A stretch of DNA of 64,000 nucleotides from Parelaphostrongylus tenuis (lineage: Eukaryota; Nematoda; Chromadorea; Rhabditida; Metastrongylidae): contig JAHQIW010003978.1 in NCBI GenBank assembly GCA_019055375.1, positions 434,001-498,000 on the forward strand, written 5' to 3'. Below the pieces are notes generated by a model. It did not search any database, was not told where the DNA came from, and worked only from the letters and a program-made list of their open reading frames with translations. Below, one piece after another: positions 35,201-47,300 of the stretch. How positions within the stretch are numbered: the first letter of the stretch is position 1; each line of letters starts with the position of its first letter. The position numbers were made by a program, and so were the translations under genes.

Positions 35201-35500
35201 TCTCTCGGAGGCGCGGGAGGAGCTTATTTGTTGGAGGCGACTCCTAATCACTTCCCATGTACTTCCCAGCCGCTTGATTGCGGGCTTTTGGCCGACTTTA
35301 CTCGTAGAAATAGAGTTTTGTCAAGTTGGTGCTGCAAAAGCAGGCAGCTCATCCCGTGAATCCAGCGTCTCTGAGAAGCATACGGTCGCTTTTGCTCCGC
35401 GTTTATTCCCCTATCCACCACTTGAAGACGCGCCACATGCCCTCGCCAGTAATCGGGCGGGATCCCTCAAAGGAAGGTCCGTGGTAGTGCGAAATAGTTT
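32240..35500 (-). pseudogene. RTE-type LINE, near full length, degenerate
   Basis: On the minus strand a GC-richer 5' leader (35500-35010) precedes MTTCTYNA. The apurinic-type endonuclease follows: [39 protein letters not shown] and [11 protein letters not shown]. Reverse transcriptase blocks are LLFKKGDLYNTDNHRPICLL (33.5 kb), RQGDTISPKLFTTTLQNVMR and LRFTDDIVLIT (33.0 kb) with the DD pair. The C-terminal part continues to about 32240. About 3.2 kb matches the usual RTE length. Multiple stops and shifts break the ORF. It lies head-to-tail with the Penelope-like relic. Confidence 0.85.
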
Positions 35501-35519
35501 CAAATAATTAGTTTGTGTA

Positions 35520-37140
35520 GCCACTTTATCAAATCACAGGTCATCATTTCTTCAGAAATAGACGACCTTGATGGTATCGACCACTTACAAAGGGCAAATA
35601 GAGTATCAAAATTATCCGCATAAAGAACTACTTTTTTAGTGACGTTCATGTTGAACTTTACTTCCCGTATGCACTGATTTACAGTAGTTCGAAAGGTGGC
35701 GATTAGCAACCTAGGGAAAATTTATCATGGCGAGTACCACTTTCGTAAAGTCCATTCGTAGTAAAGCTTCAAGACCGAATGGCTTCGCCCAAATGCGGAT
35801 ATTATGGAGATGAACGGCGGTGTATGTTGCAGGTTCACCCAATGGGGCGTGTAGGGGGTCCGCACATCTGAAAGTTACAACCATGATTTCTAAATACTAA
35901 TCATGTGACAAATGTCTTGATGAAAATAATTGAATCTTTCATATTGTTATCAATATCTACTTACTTATTATTATTATTGCTATTATTACTTTCTAATTAT
36001 TCAGACAAGATATTCGGAAGCATTGATTACATTGATAAGCCCGATGGCCAGAGTTTTCCACGAAAACGCTGTACGAAAGATATGATGCTCAGCGAGCCCC
36101 TCAAGCGAGTAAAGCTCACCGAGCTAGAGAGAATGGATAACTTATTGAAATTTTGAAATTATGAAGTAAATTATCTTGTTTTAAGGTTTTTATGGTAAAA
36201 TTCATTAACGACTATGCTAGTACTACTTTATTTTAGTATTATTTTAGTATAGGGAAAATCAAGTCTATTCATCATTAGATGATGCTCCAGATTAATGAAT
36301 ATGATTTAGTCAGCTGAAGTCTTGACGTCTTCGCTTTCTTCATAGACTATCGACTCGAATCATCTTCTCTGAAAAACACGACAAATACGTCGGAGCGGTA
36401 GCCAAAGAAATCCTAGTTACCAATCTCGTGTATTAGCTGAGTCAAAAAAGCTATCATTGGCTGGTCATGTCGAGGTTGAATGAAAGTTGTTTTCGAAGAC
36501 TTTGGTCAGTTTATTTCTCTAATGGTCAGTAGGAAGTACAGATATATGACCTGTAATCAAAAATAAATGAAAAATTGAATCTGAAGAGCACGGGAATAAA
36601 CTAGACAATCAAAGTAGCTACAAACAATAGGAATGAATTGTTTAGATAACAGATCAGCTTAGTTGTTCTATTGATGTTCTAAAATTCGATCGTTTTTTGT
36701 CAACCGCAAAAAGCGTTTTGGTCGCTTGAACAGCTGTATGGTGGTGACGTTGGAGCAATGCGCGGCCATTTGCTCTCGAATCACCCTAGAAGTAATCGAA
36801 TCGAAACAGTGTTCTCATCGTTATTTTTATCCATCTATTTGCTCATCCGATCCTAATCATCGGCTTTCTTACTTATTCATAATTCGATTTGCTTCGTGTA
36901 CATGTGACTTAGTGCCTAAAGTTTTTGCGCAAAACACATTTAGCCTTTGGATCGACTTAGTGCCCTAGGCTCAGCAAATCTTCTCTTACTTCAAGGCCGG
37001 CAAATTTGCACCGCACTTGTCTAATGTGCAAGGTCTACAGATCGGACGATTTTCATTGGCAGGCTAGCAAAGGTTCTTCATAGATACCTATTAGTTTCTA
37101 TTGGGTTCACCCATGAATTCTTTCGCATTTCTACTCCTTT
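35520..37140. other. Mostly empty; RTE relic at 36000-36140
   Basis: At 36040-36140 (+) the frame FSTKTLYERYDAQRAPQASK matches the C terminus of RTE LINE ORFs. A competing frame (PDGQSFPRKRC, then LKRVKLTELERMDNLLKF) follows a good acceptor at 36003 but is probably a shadow of that relic. A CTTATTATTATTATT-type simple repeat precedes it. 36150-37140 shows nothing. Confidence 0.5.
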
Positions 37141-37149
37141 CTCAGTTCA

Positions 37150-37575
37150 GCTGGTATTTATTTGAAGAGCCGGTTAGTCAGCAATATAATCACCATCATG
37201 ATCATTGATATGTGACCATTTGTTGGACAAAGACTGGATGCCTTTCTGTCAGATAGAATAAGGCTAGCGATCAAAGAAGTCGGTGAGATCACTTTTGAGC
37301 TGAGTGTAGTTTTTTGAGATTTTCTCCAACAGATGCTGATTAAGAGACATTTTGATGAAGCAATAACAGGGCTATACAGTGGATGTGGTATCGTGGTCCA
37401 GTCCAGTCTTCTGCAAAATGTGGCTAACTGACTCTTTAGTCTGAGATGGTCTATCAATGTATGAGGTGTCCGTCGACACATGACTTTGGGATAACACACT
37501 TCATTTGAAAGGCGAGTGATGGTGTTATGGCCGTACCCAAGTGCCTGCTCTAGTTGGTAGAACATTTCTTAATGT
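37150..37575 (-). pseudogene. Mariner transposase relic (C-terminal)
   Basis: The minus strand reads DWTTIPHPLYSP in one frame and KMSLNQHLLEKISKNYTQLK, SDLTDFFDR, GIQSLSNKW in another. These are the YSPDL block and C terminus of a mariner transposase, closely parallel to the relic at 24.2-25.0 kb. Shifts and stops disable it. Confidence 0.7.
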
Positions 37576-37824
37576 ACCATAGCCTTTAGTTAATAGTGAG
37601 ATTTGAACACAAAATACCATATAATACAGTGATGCGGAATAAATAATGAAACAACTCAGTATATTGCGAAATCACTTGCGAAAAGAAAGTTATCAATCCT
37701 AAGAAGAGGACGAAATCTTCGAGCAGCAGTCGAAACAACACACGATACTTTCAAGGTCTTTGGGCCAACGAAGGCAAGGAATCGAATGGAAAAAGGTGGG
37801 ATCCACGCTGGCAGATGCAACGTT

Positions 37825-38278
37825 TTATATAAAAAATATCTGTCTAGTATTAACCGTCTGTATAAAAAGACACCTCTGAGTGAGGTCTATTTTTTTTTTG
37901 AGCAATTCTCCAGTCCATAGGACGAATGACTGCCGACGCGCATAAATCGGCGCTAAAGAAGATGAAGACTGAGGAAGTTTAACGAATAGACGTTGTATAA
38001 CAGTTTCGTGTGAAATGAGAGAAATCAAAAAATCTATCATCCACATATCAGCTTCTCTAAATTGACTTCTACACTTCAGTCTTTCATTGACACGAATTTC
38101 ATTGCTTTTTGTCAGCCAATAGGTAGCATAGTCTGGCCTGGTATATGATTCTTTCGCTTTCTCTCCAAATGAGTTGCATCGTGGTAGTGTTTCGAAGCTA
38201 TCCATGAGTGTTGAAATGTAATTAGAGTTTGGGAGAGCAAGCTCAACGACGAAGATTTTATCATTAGGCAGTGTCATC
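37825..38278 (-). CDS. Unassigned 151-codon ORF
   Basis: The longest open frame in the window. An acceptor-like TTTCCACTTAG lies four bases before ATG, which would suit an SL trans-splice site. The start MTLPNDKIFVVELALPNSNY is followed by a basic/polar middle and FVKLPQSSSSLAPIY; no signal peptide or known motif is evident. It lies about 100 bp downstream of the receptor's stop on the same strand, so it could be a single-exon gene, a downstream operon member or an alternative 3' exon. Nothing assigns a function. Confidence 0.35.
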
Positions 38279-38376
38279 AAGCTAAGTGGAAATGAGACTT
38301 TTCTATCTGAAAACCAAGATGGCAGTCAGATGCCGCCAAACTGCCCTTTGTCTGCCGAAAACAGGAAAAAGTGGTG

Positions 38377-41300
38377 TTATACTGGAACTGTAAAAGCTCT
38401 TCGAACACCTGAGCGAGCGGAGCCTAATGCAGTTCTGGTGAGTGAAGAAAACAAATGAAAACTCTATTAGAACTCATGCTCATGTGACTAAATGACTATC
38501 GACACTGCAAGTAGCAAATTTTTTACTGACTACTAAGGACACTAAGATATACCTGTTTACAATGAAGTACATGAGCGGATTGATGCCGGCACTCAAAATC
38601 CACATCATATTCAAAACCATGTGAGACCAGATATTTGCCGGTAGAACAGCCTAATAGCAATTAGTTTGTAAGTAACATGCTCCATACTGAGCGAAAACTT
38701 TTTCTTTTGCCTTACGCCTTTGTCACATTCTCATGCCTCTCAAATATGTCGCTAGGCGCCGCATTCACAATTTCTTTAATCAGTCGTACTTGTTAAATTA
38801 CAATAACGCGTAATCACAGGCACATTCGCAAGCAACCGATCACAGCGTCGCTAACTAACGGAATGAGATTACTAGCCATTCGATAATCAGCAGTCAGTAA
38901 AAACGCAGCCAACTAACACGGTTGTTAGAATGTTCCCGGACAATCTACAGCCTAAATGGCAATCAAGTGAAATTTTACTTTGCCTGGACTATTACAACTG
39001 CAACCACCACTGCTACCAGTGGAGGTGCTGTAGGCATGTGGCACTGATAAGGCATACGAAAACTCTGGAACGTATGTGAGTTACTACCGCGCGAAATCTC
39101 TGGAAAGCTTGAAGCATTATCAGACTATGTCAAACCTTTCAGCGCGGTTTAAAACAGAGTGGATTGAAAGGCAGTGAAATAAATTGTTAACATCGCCGTT
39201 TTATGTTTGGTTCGCAGAATTGGAAAGAGCTTCAAGGGGTCTAAAATGATTGTTAATGTGTAGTGTGTACCGAAATTGCAAACGTGGTGCGACGAATTGT
39301 ATGAGCACTATAGTAAGAATACGTTCGTGAATATTTTAAAGGCAATAAACAATTGGAAAATAGTGTAACAGAGAAAAATGGCTTTGCAATGTATTTCTCC
39401 ATATTAGGCATCCACTTAGTTCACTTCAGGAGCCCTTCCAATTATACTGTACTGATGATTCTCTGTAGATAACATGTACATTGAGAATGGGCAACATGGG
39501 AAGCTATATAGCAAACTGACCGTCATTTAACATGGGCATAAATAATTAGCCTATTTTTGTATTTCTTTGATAACCTAACTTTTGATAGCCGAACGTGAGG
39601 TTGTTTCTGAAATTAATCGGGGCTAACGTCTGTGGCTATTTAAGCCCTTGAGTCTCACATTCATTTTCCACAGGGCAGACGGCGGCACCGCGCAACGACG
39701 CTTTGAACGCAGCGCGGTAGGATGACAACGTGATGGCTTTCTGATGTGCGTGCGTCGTAGAAAATCGGCGAGCGACCTTGTGAGCGATGACACATATTCG
39801 TGCCAACTGGGACTGAAAGGGTTAAAGTTGAGTTAATCTGGATGGAATATCCCTAGTGCCCCAGTCAATTTCGACTGCCAGTATCCCCAGATTGTCCGCC
39901 TAGTAAAGTTACTTCGCGCCAGTGATGCTCCGCTGAAGTCTTGTGTTCTCCACATTTTTGAGCTCCTCAGTATTTTGAGCAGATATACTGTGATTCAACA
40001 GTGCATATATAGAACCTACGCACATAGTTCAACAACAGGAAGCCTACGGTGCACTTATGCAATCTAAGCAAGGTGCTGTTTGACAACATGCAACTATGAT
40101 CATTACAAAGATCATAATGAAAATCACGGAAAGTTCATCATTGTACTTTCACAAGCGGTCACTATAGGACAACAATGGTGTGCCGATGAGAAAGGCTACT
40201 ATGAATTTGTGCTTCTAAAGACTGGAAACAAAAGCGAAGCCTAATTTTCTTATCATACGGTTCAATCATACTTTAGAATATAGATGCGTTGAGTTCACTG
40301 CGTACGTGATGCGGGGTGAATTGGACAGTGCGCATTGATTTGAATGCTTTCTATATCTTTCTCTTTATTTAGCCGCACCAACAATTTCTTCGATAATTTC
40401 ACTACTCATATTGAATCTGTAGAACTCCGTAGAAATCCTTTTTATTGCCACAAATGTCGGGCCATATTCCGCCTTGAAAAGCGATTTTCTTTCGAAGCTT
40501 GAGAAGGAGAGACTATTCTAGGGATAAGCTTGTTTGCTCAGAAGTTTTGAAACTATCCTTCCTCTTTTTGTGTCGATATTCCAACATAGAAATTCTTGAA
40601 GAAGGAGAGTATGAAGATGTCATAAATACGGACAAAATGGCGAAGATATTAGAGTGGAAATTGGCATCTACACACAGGATTATAAAACTGCAGCTCATAA
40701 AACTTTCGAAACATTCTGGATAAACACTGAATACCCGAAAGTGAACCGTTAGGAAAATTGTTTCGTTGTCAAGTATAGTCTCAAGCAAAATCACAGACTG
40801 AGATTTCGACAAGAAAGATTCCCATCTAACCCATCCCTGCGCGGTTGGTTTCCACGTGAAATCCAATAAAAGATTCATAGAAAGCAAAAAGGAAAGAGTG
40901 TACGTTGAAACTACTTTCTTCCCAGTACGATGATTTTAAATTTTGTGGTAAATATGCTGAGTTTGTGGAGCTATTTGACTGATTATCTTGCAGTAAACTT
41001 TGCCTTTTCAAGCTTCAAAAAAGACAAAATCCACAGAAGGCTTTTGCGAATGAGCAGTTTAATAATAAACCCTAAGCAGATGTTTTTTCTACAGTTGTCT
41101 TACCTTTGAATTGTGCCATAATAGATTCAGAATGGTACAATAAATAGTAATTGTTAACGCTTGGATGAATATTTTCATCTCGCTTCGGTATGACGATCTC
41201 GCAAGGAATCGCTTTCGCTGAAATGAGAAAACACAAAAATGATCTGATAACCACTTGTGAACTCATAATAACCTATAGGCTTTTCACTAAGGATTGTTTA

Positions 41301-44300
41301 TAATTTGCTATGACACCAAGCATTAAGCCACGTCCTTCAGCTCACGTCAGTTTTGTGCATTAAACAACTCCGCTGCCTTTCAAGCAAACTGTTCAACGGA
41401 TAGAGCGAGTTTTTCGTTAGATAGACGTCTTTCATATTGATGCTCTGTCGTTACAATATATACGACATTGCTTAGCATGTGTTACTACGGCTTACCATAC
41501 AATCGCATTGTTATCAGTATTTAGAGTGATTTTGAAAATTCTGTTGCCCAACGAGGCTTAGGGAACTCCACGTAATGTTGCCGTTGACACCAGAGCCTCG
41601 ATAAGCTATTGTATAGGAGGGGATTCGGAGGCGCTTAGGTGAGCATTCCTTTACGTTCCATGGGCATTTCATGCGATCAGGACAGAGATTTGCGAGCACG
41701 TGAATATATCTCGTGCTGTAGTATGCCATAAATGTAAATCTTTACTCCATACGCGCACTTGCTATCAAAATACACATTCGGTACTATCAGTTATAAAACA
41801 TTTGAACGACAATCTGAAGACAGACTTTTCTTCAACCTTAGAATTATTACCAGTCATTTATGCATAGTCTTTTTCGATAATGCCAATAGCGCAAAATCAA
41901 TAGAAACAATTTTATTCTACTGGCGCTTCACCATCTTCGTATTCTTCAGAACCGATAATTCGAGCCAATTTATCGCAGCCGTCGTTCGCTCTCGTTTGGG
42001 TCTTCATCTTTGTTGGCGATCGAGTCGAATACTCTTCGATGGGACCGCTTGAACGAAGAACCTCACTCGGCGATGGACGATGTTTTATCATCTGCTCTAC
42101 ACAGGAGCCGATAGACAATCGTTATGAGTGTTTGAATGAACAGTCAGAACACACAGCCTGGGAGAAAGAATGCGCCTTCAACAAAAAATGTGACCGAAAG
42201 ACAGGTAATATAAACATATTGATTCATTACCTTTCCTCTCATCCATGACAAGCCAAACGCACGCTTGAGAAAAGCGTATTTCGGGCAGGTACAGTGTGCA
42301 CACAAAAAGAGAACATAAGGAGGTCACCCAGACTTGGCGCGAAAGATAGCCCTTTTCAGTGGTCACGAAATTGTAGCAGCTGCTTAAGTTAGATTTAAAA
42401 GTTGCTTCCAGACGACAGCACTGGAGAAAATAAGGTCCAGCAAATCTGGCTTTCATTTCCAGCGGAATAAGCACAGCTATCAAACGCTCTTACAGGTTTC
42501 CTAAAATTAGTTTGTAATTGAAACGCTCGTAAGCGTTCTGAGGTGCCATCTGGTCCGTATCCGATTGCATGACCATCTGTGAAGCAAAATTTGCACAGTA
42601 TGCTCTGACGGTAAAAACGGCGATTGCTTGAAACTTGCCATAGATATACCTAATTCTTTCCCAGGCATGCCGAGCCGAATGCAATGCCGAGATATGTAGA
42701 CCATCTAAAACCATAAACAATTTCTGCTTGGAAAAGTGAGAGCCGAACAAAACACTTCCTTAAGTACGCTTAGGAAACAAAAATATAACGAAAACGTTGC
42801 AATGCGGAAGTCAATATCCTTACACAGAAATCCAGAACATCTGCTTGAGAAACTCTTGAAGCTTTTTTGGACAATACTAAAACTTTAATAATGGCTTATA
42901 AGGAGGAGAGTCTAGTAACCATGAGTGATCTCGAACCATCATCTTTATCAATTGTTGCCCCGTTGATCGTCGAGTGACTCGAGCGGGTACCAGCAACACT
43001 CCAATTTTTTCCTATCGCGTGCAAGAGTAGCCTAGTGGGTCCTCTTCGCTTTAGGGATTCGCTGTGCATCATACATTTCTTCTATGCTTTCCGTGAAGAA
43101 ATCGGACCAACGGGTCGGTAAACCCTCTTGTAGAGCGCTTGATATCCCTAGGAATCCACTCGGTAACGGCTCTCGCCCATCGGTTATTGTTGAAGTGCAT
43201 CACTTGTCCGGCCCACCTTATTTTCGATATCCTGAAGTGTAGAACTGCGCCTCTGATCTTCGATTTTTGACATAGGTCGGAACTCCGGATCCTCTCTCTC
43301 ATTTGTGAGATACGGTATATTCCTAGCATCGACCTCTCGACTGCGCGTTCAATGACGTCAAGTAATCTTTATTCTGCTTACGTAGTTACCAGGTTGCTGC
43401 TGCATACGTTAGGGCAGAGATAATCGTCGAGTCGAAAAGGTGGGCACGGAGTCGGATGTTCTTAGTCCACTTCACTACATCTTTGATGCTCTCAAACGCT
43501 CCTCAAGCCGCTTCTTCTCCTGTCCAACTCTGGGCGTAGGTCGCTCATCATATTGATTTCACGACCCACATAGACGTAACTGGAGCATTCGGAGATTTTC
43601 GCTTTGGTGATCATGAATGGGGCATTCAGAACCCATTCGTTCCTCAAGAACATTGTTTTCTTTAGCTTTAGTTGAAGACTAATTTTTCCACAGGCGTTGT
43701 CGAAATCTGTCAACACTCGTTTCGAACCCTCAAACCACACCTCAGGCTAATGTTTTGACTTGGGTTAAGCAGGCTCCCTATGCACCTTCCTACCTTATGC
43801 ACATCTTTATGCGACTTGTGAGTATTTTGCTAAGAAATTAATTGCTAAGCTAACCAAAATTTGTGTATTATGCGACTTTTTTCGGTCTGACGAAAGCATT
43901 TGATTGAGTTGATTGCTGATCATTGAATTTAAATATTCCACGCTTTGAAGAAGGTGATACCGCCAAAACGTCAGCTACTGTATTAATCAAAAGTTCGACT
44001 TTCTAAGCTCGGCATAATTAAATGATATATGAAAATCGAGAAAACTCATCTTGACTATCTGACGGTTGGTAAAGTAGTCCTAGTAATTCGGCTCAGGTTT
44101 CGGCGACCCACCTTCTTCAGGGCCTGGGCCTATGGAGTATACTACAGTATACCCATACGGCAGTATACTACAGTATACTACATACTGTAGATTGCTGCAG
44201 CATAGTGCATACGGTAGGGTACTACAGTATACTACAAATATGCACTTGACATACCAAACCTTGGTTTCAGACCTAGCTAATTTTCATCCAGAAAACATGG

Positions 44301-47300
44301 GCGATAAAGATAAAGAAAAGTGAAATCATGCAAGCTGATTTCATTGTCTTATGGCCATTGGAAACAAAATATGAAAAAGAACTTTCTTAACTGAAACACG
44401 GCACGGCAATTATTGCTTATATTATCATATATCGACATAAAATGTATCCTAGCAGTAAATACGACTAATCTCAACTCCGCATCTGTTTATCAACAAAACA
44501 CTGAATTTTGATCAGTTTGTGACCACAAGAATGTTGAGATACAGGCAGTATTAGGAACCTGGACATGTGGGGTGAACTCGAAACACGGCTACCCTTTCCC
44601 GAAACGCGCGCGTTCTCATTGCACCAACAGCGCATCATATCTTATCTTGGTGTAAAAAACGAATGAGAAAGCGGTTTCAACCATGGCTTCAGCTTAATAG
44701 AATTTGATGCCGATTTGTGCCCTCCAGATCGATTTCGTTGGCGGATGATTGTTGACAACGATGACAATTGAAAACGTGGCTAACAGGGAGGCACAACGGA
44801 CACCTCAATGATGCAATGCAAACTAGAGCGCCCATGGAAAGTCCGGTCGTGAAAAGAATTCGTGACGCATACATTAGATATCAAACCAAAGAACATCATC
44901 TCAGTATTCTTGTGGATATATTTCTCATCGCATCCTGGAGTAAAAATAAATCAGGCACTAAATAAGGTTGACACTGTAACAAAGAAATTACGTTGCTGTA
45001 TGGCACTTCCCCGCAGAATGTGTCAGGATTACATTTTTGCAAGGTAGTTTTCTAATTTTATAGTATTTAAGGGTGTGAAAACTACATTTTTACATATCAC
45101 TTCCTTTACGAAGTATGCATGAACTGCGCATTTTTTGCAACAGTCTCACGCAGAAATTTACATATTTGTTTAAGCTGTGACGTCCATGTGAAAGATTATG
45201 ATTATGATTATGATTATGATTCAAAATTGCAAGTTGTGTGTAAAGATTGCGAGCTCTTAATGGGATTAGCAAATTGTTCATTTGCACATGGAGGCTATGA
45301 ACTGAGCGATGACTGATCAATATAGGACGAAAAGGCAACTGTTTTATACTAAACAGAGGCGCTAAGCAATTCAGAAGAATGAGATGAAATGCTCTTTTGA
45401 TATAAGCAAAGTCTTCAGTTTTTGATACCGAAAAAGTGTGAACCGATTGTTACAGCCAAACAAGGCCGTGTTCAATATCAACGATAAATTCTTGTATTAG
45501 AACAAAAGTTTTTGTCCGATTTGAAAAAGAATTGCGCTATTTCTAAAGAAAATTCATTATCTTATTTGCTTCATTTGTGTCGTGTTCAGTATTGAAATGA
45601 CAAATTATTTCCGCAGGACCCTTTCAGCAACTGTGTGCCACACTCTGCATAAATTCATCACAACTACTATTTTACAATTTAGGGAGTACTCCAATGAAAT
45701 CCAGTAGCCAAAAACAGCTCTGTAAAAGCTTACGGTTCTACAAAGAATGCCAATGGTGAATGCATAAAATACTGTCGATAGAAAAATATTGCTGAATTCG
45801 ATTAACATCTCGGATTTCTGCACCCAACGCGATAAACTCCGAGAATAATCGTAGCTCCAAGAATACCTAAAGAGATTTTGCAGTAATAGTATTTGCAAGA
45901 CAATTCAAAGGGTGACGTCACTCGTGGGTTATTAGAAACTTACTTTTCGGGAACATAGCTGATCGTAGCCCATGGAAGAGATAAACATATAGCGTGCACT
46001 GACCAAATGACCACCACGGATCCTAGCCACACCTGAAATCAAATACCTTCAGCTCAGACATGCTGGGCACTGTACAATTAACCAAATAAATGCAGAATTA
46101 AGTTCAGAAATTTATATGATCCAAAGATCCCTCCAATGATTGTTCGTTGGAGCACTTACATTTAATATATATAATAACCCTTTCCTATCAAATTACCGAA
46201 CATTGAACTCGTTTAAAAGAAGTTTTTTGTTGAGTGCTGATTGTAAAGATCAACTTTCTTGAAGTATCACAATTATAAAGTGCTAATGCGCTAATTGAAT
46301 TGTTAAATCCATTGCAAAATCTGTTTATATTACAGTAGTACAAGAATCATTACTAACCGAACAATTTGAACCAAATAACAAGTAGATTTCGACACTTCAT
46401 TTTTGAGAATCTATAACGATTTCATCTCATTTGCCCGTTTCTGTTTCCAGATCAGAAATCTCAGCTGAACTAGTGGATAATGTAAGTTTAAGTTCCTTTC
46501 ATAAAGCCGATCCCAAAGTTTTTGAAGTTTATCCAGAATTTTAGGAGCTTTGCACACATCGCGCGATTGAAGGCTAAGTATTGTTTCCATCAACTAAGGC
46601 TATGGATAAATTCTGCTGCGTATCAATGTAGTTCGTTCGAGCTCAAACGATGGCGAAATCTGCAGAAGCCTTTGCAAATCAGATATTGTGTAAATAATTC
46701 TTGATGTACTGATGAGAAACACGTAAACATACTGATCAATGCTGAATTTTTTTCGCAAAAGCGAATCACTCATATTTCTTTGACTTTCCCGCTTTCTAGC
46801 AGTGGTGTGGTAATGGAAATTTCATTTAAGAAGCTTGAGTGGTACGCAAAAACTTGACCTCAGCTCGCAGTTGAATCCGCGTTCTACTCTTACCGTGGGC
46901 GCCTGTTACCACTACACCACCAAAGCCATCGCTTTACGACCATTCTCTCTTCGAAATGAACTATCGAAGCTATCAGCGACCAATTCTCTTGCGAACGCTT
47001 CCTCTGGTAAGCACATTTCAGCATTAATCTCGGTTGAGCTGCATCCTTCCTTCATATATAACCTATATTTCTTAATATAGAGCTTTCTAGCAGTGGTATG
47101 ACGTTGAAATATTCATCCAGGAAGGTTGGGTTTTTGAAAGGTGTCTCTGGTAAGGTAAAACGCAGGGGACCCCTTGATCTTTTTAGAAGAAAAGTGAGTA
47201 TTAAAATTTGTTAATGTTATGTGCTCATAGCAGATTAAAATTACACTCACATCTACTGCTGATTTATTGAAAAACTTGTCTTCAAGTTGAGGCGAATACA

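Noticed and set aside
35097..35507. 136-codon plus-strand ORF in GC-rich DNA
   Set aside because: It lies antisense to the 5' leader of the RTE LINE; composition, not coding, explains its length.
36003..36156. Apparent terminal exon with dibasic sites, neuropeptide-like, after a good acceptor
   Set aside because: Another frame of the same DNA reads an RTE LINE C terminus (ERYDAQR block, also at 6.05 and 43.1 kb), so the open frame is a shadow of a retroelement relic.
45193..45222. CRISPR-like or satellite array
   Set aside because: It is a simple five-unit GATTAT microsatellite without spacers.
46700..46725. Further hammerhead core (CTGATGAGAAACACG)
   Set aside because: There is no room for stem II between CUGAUGA and GAAAC, so no ribozyme fold forms.
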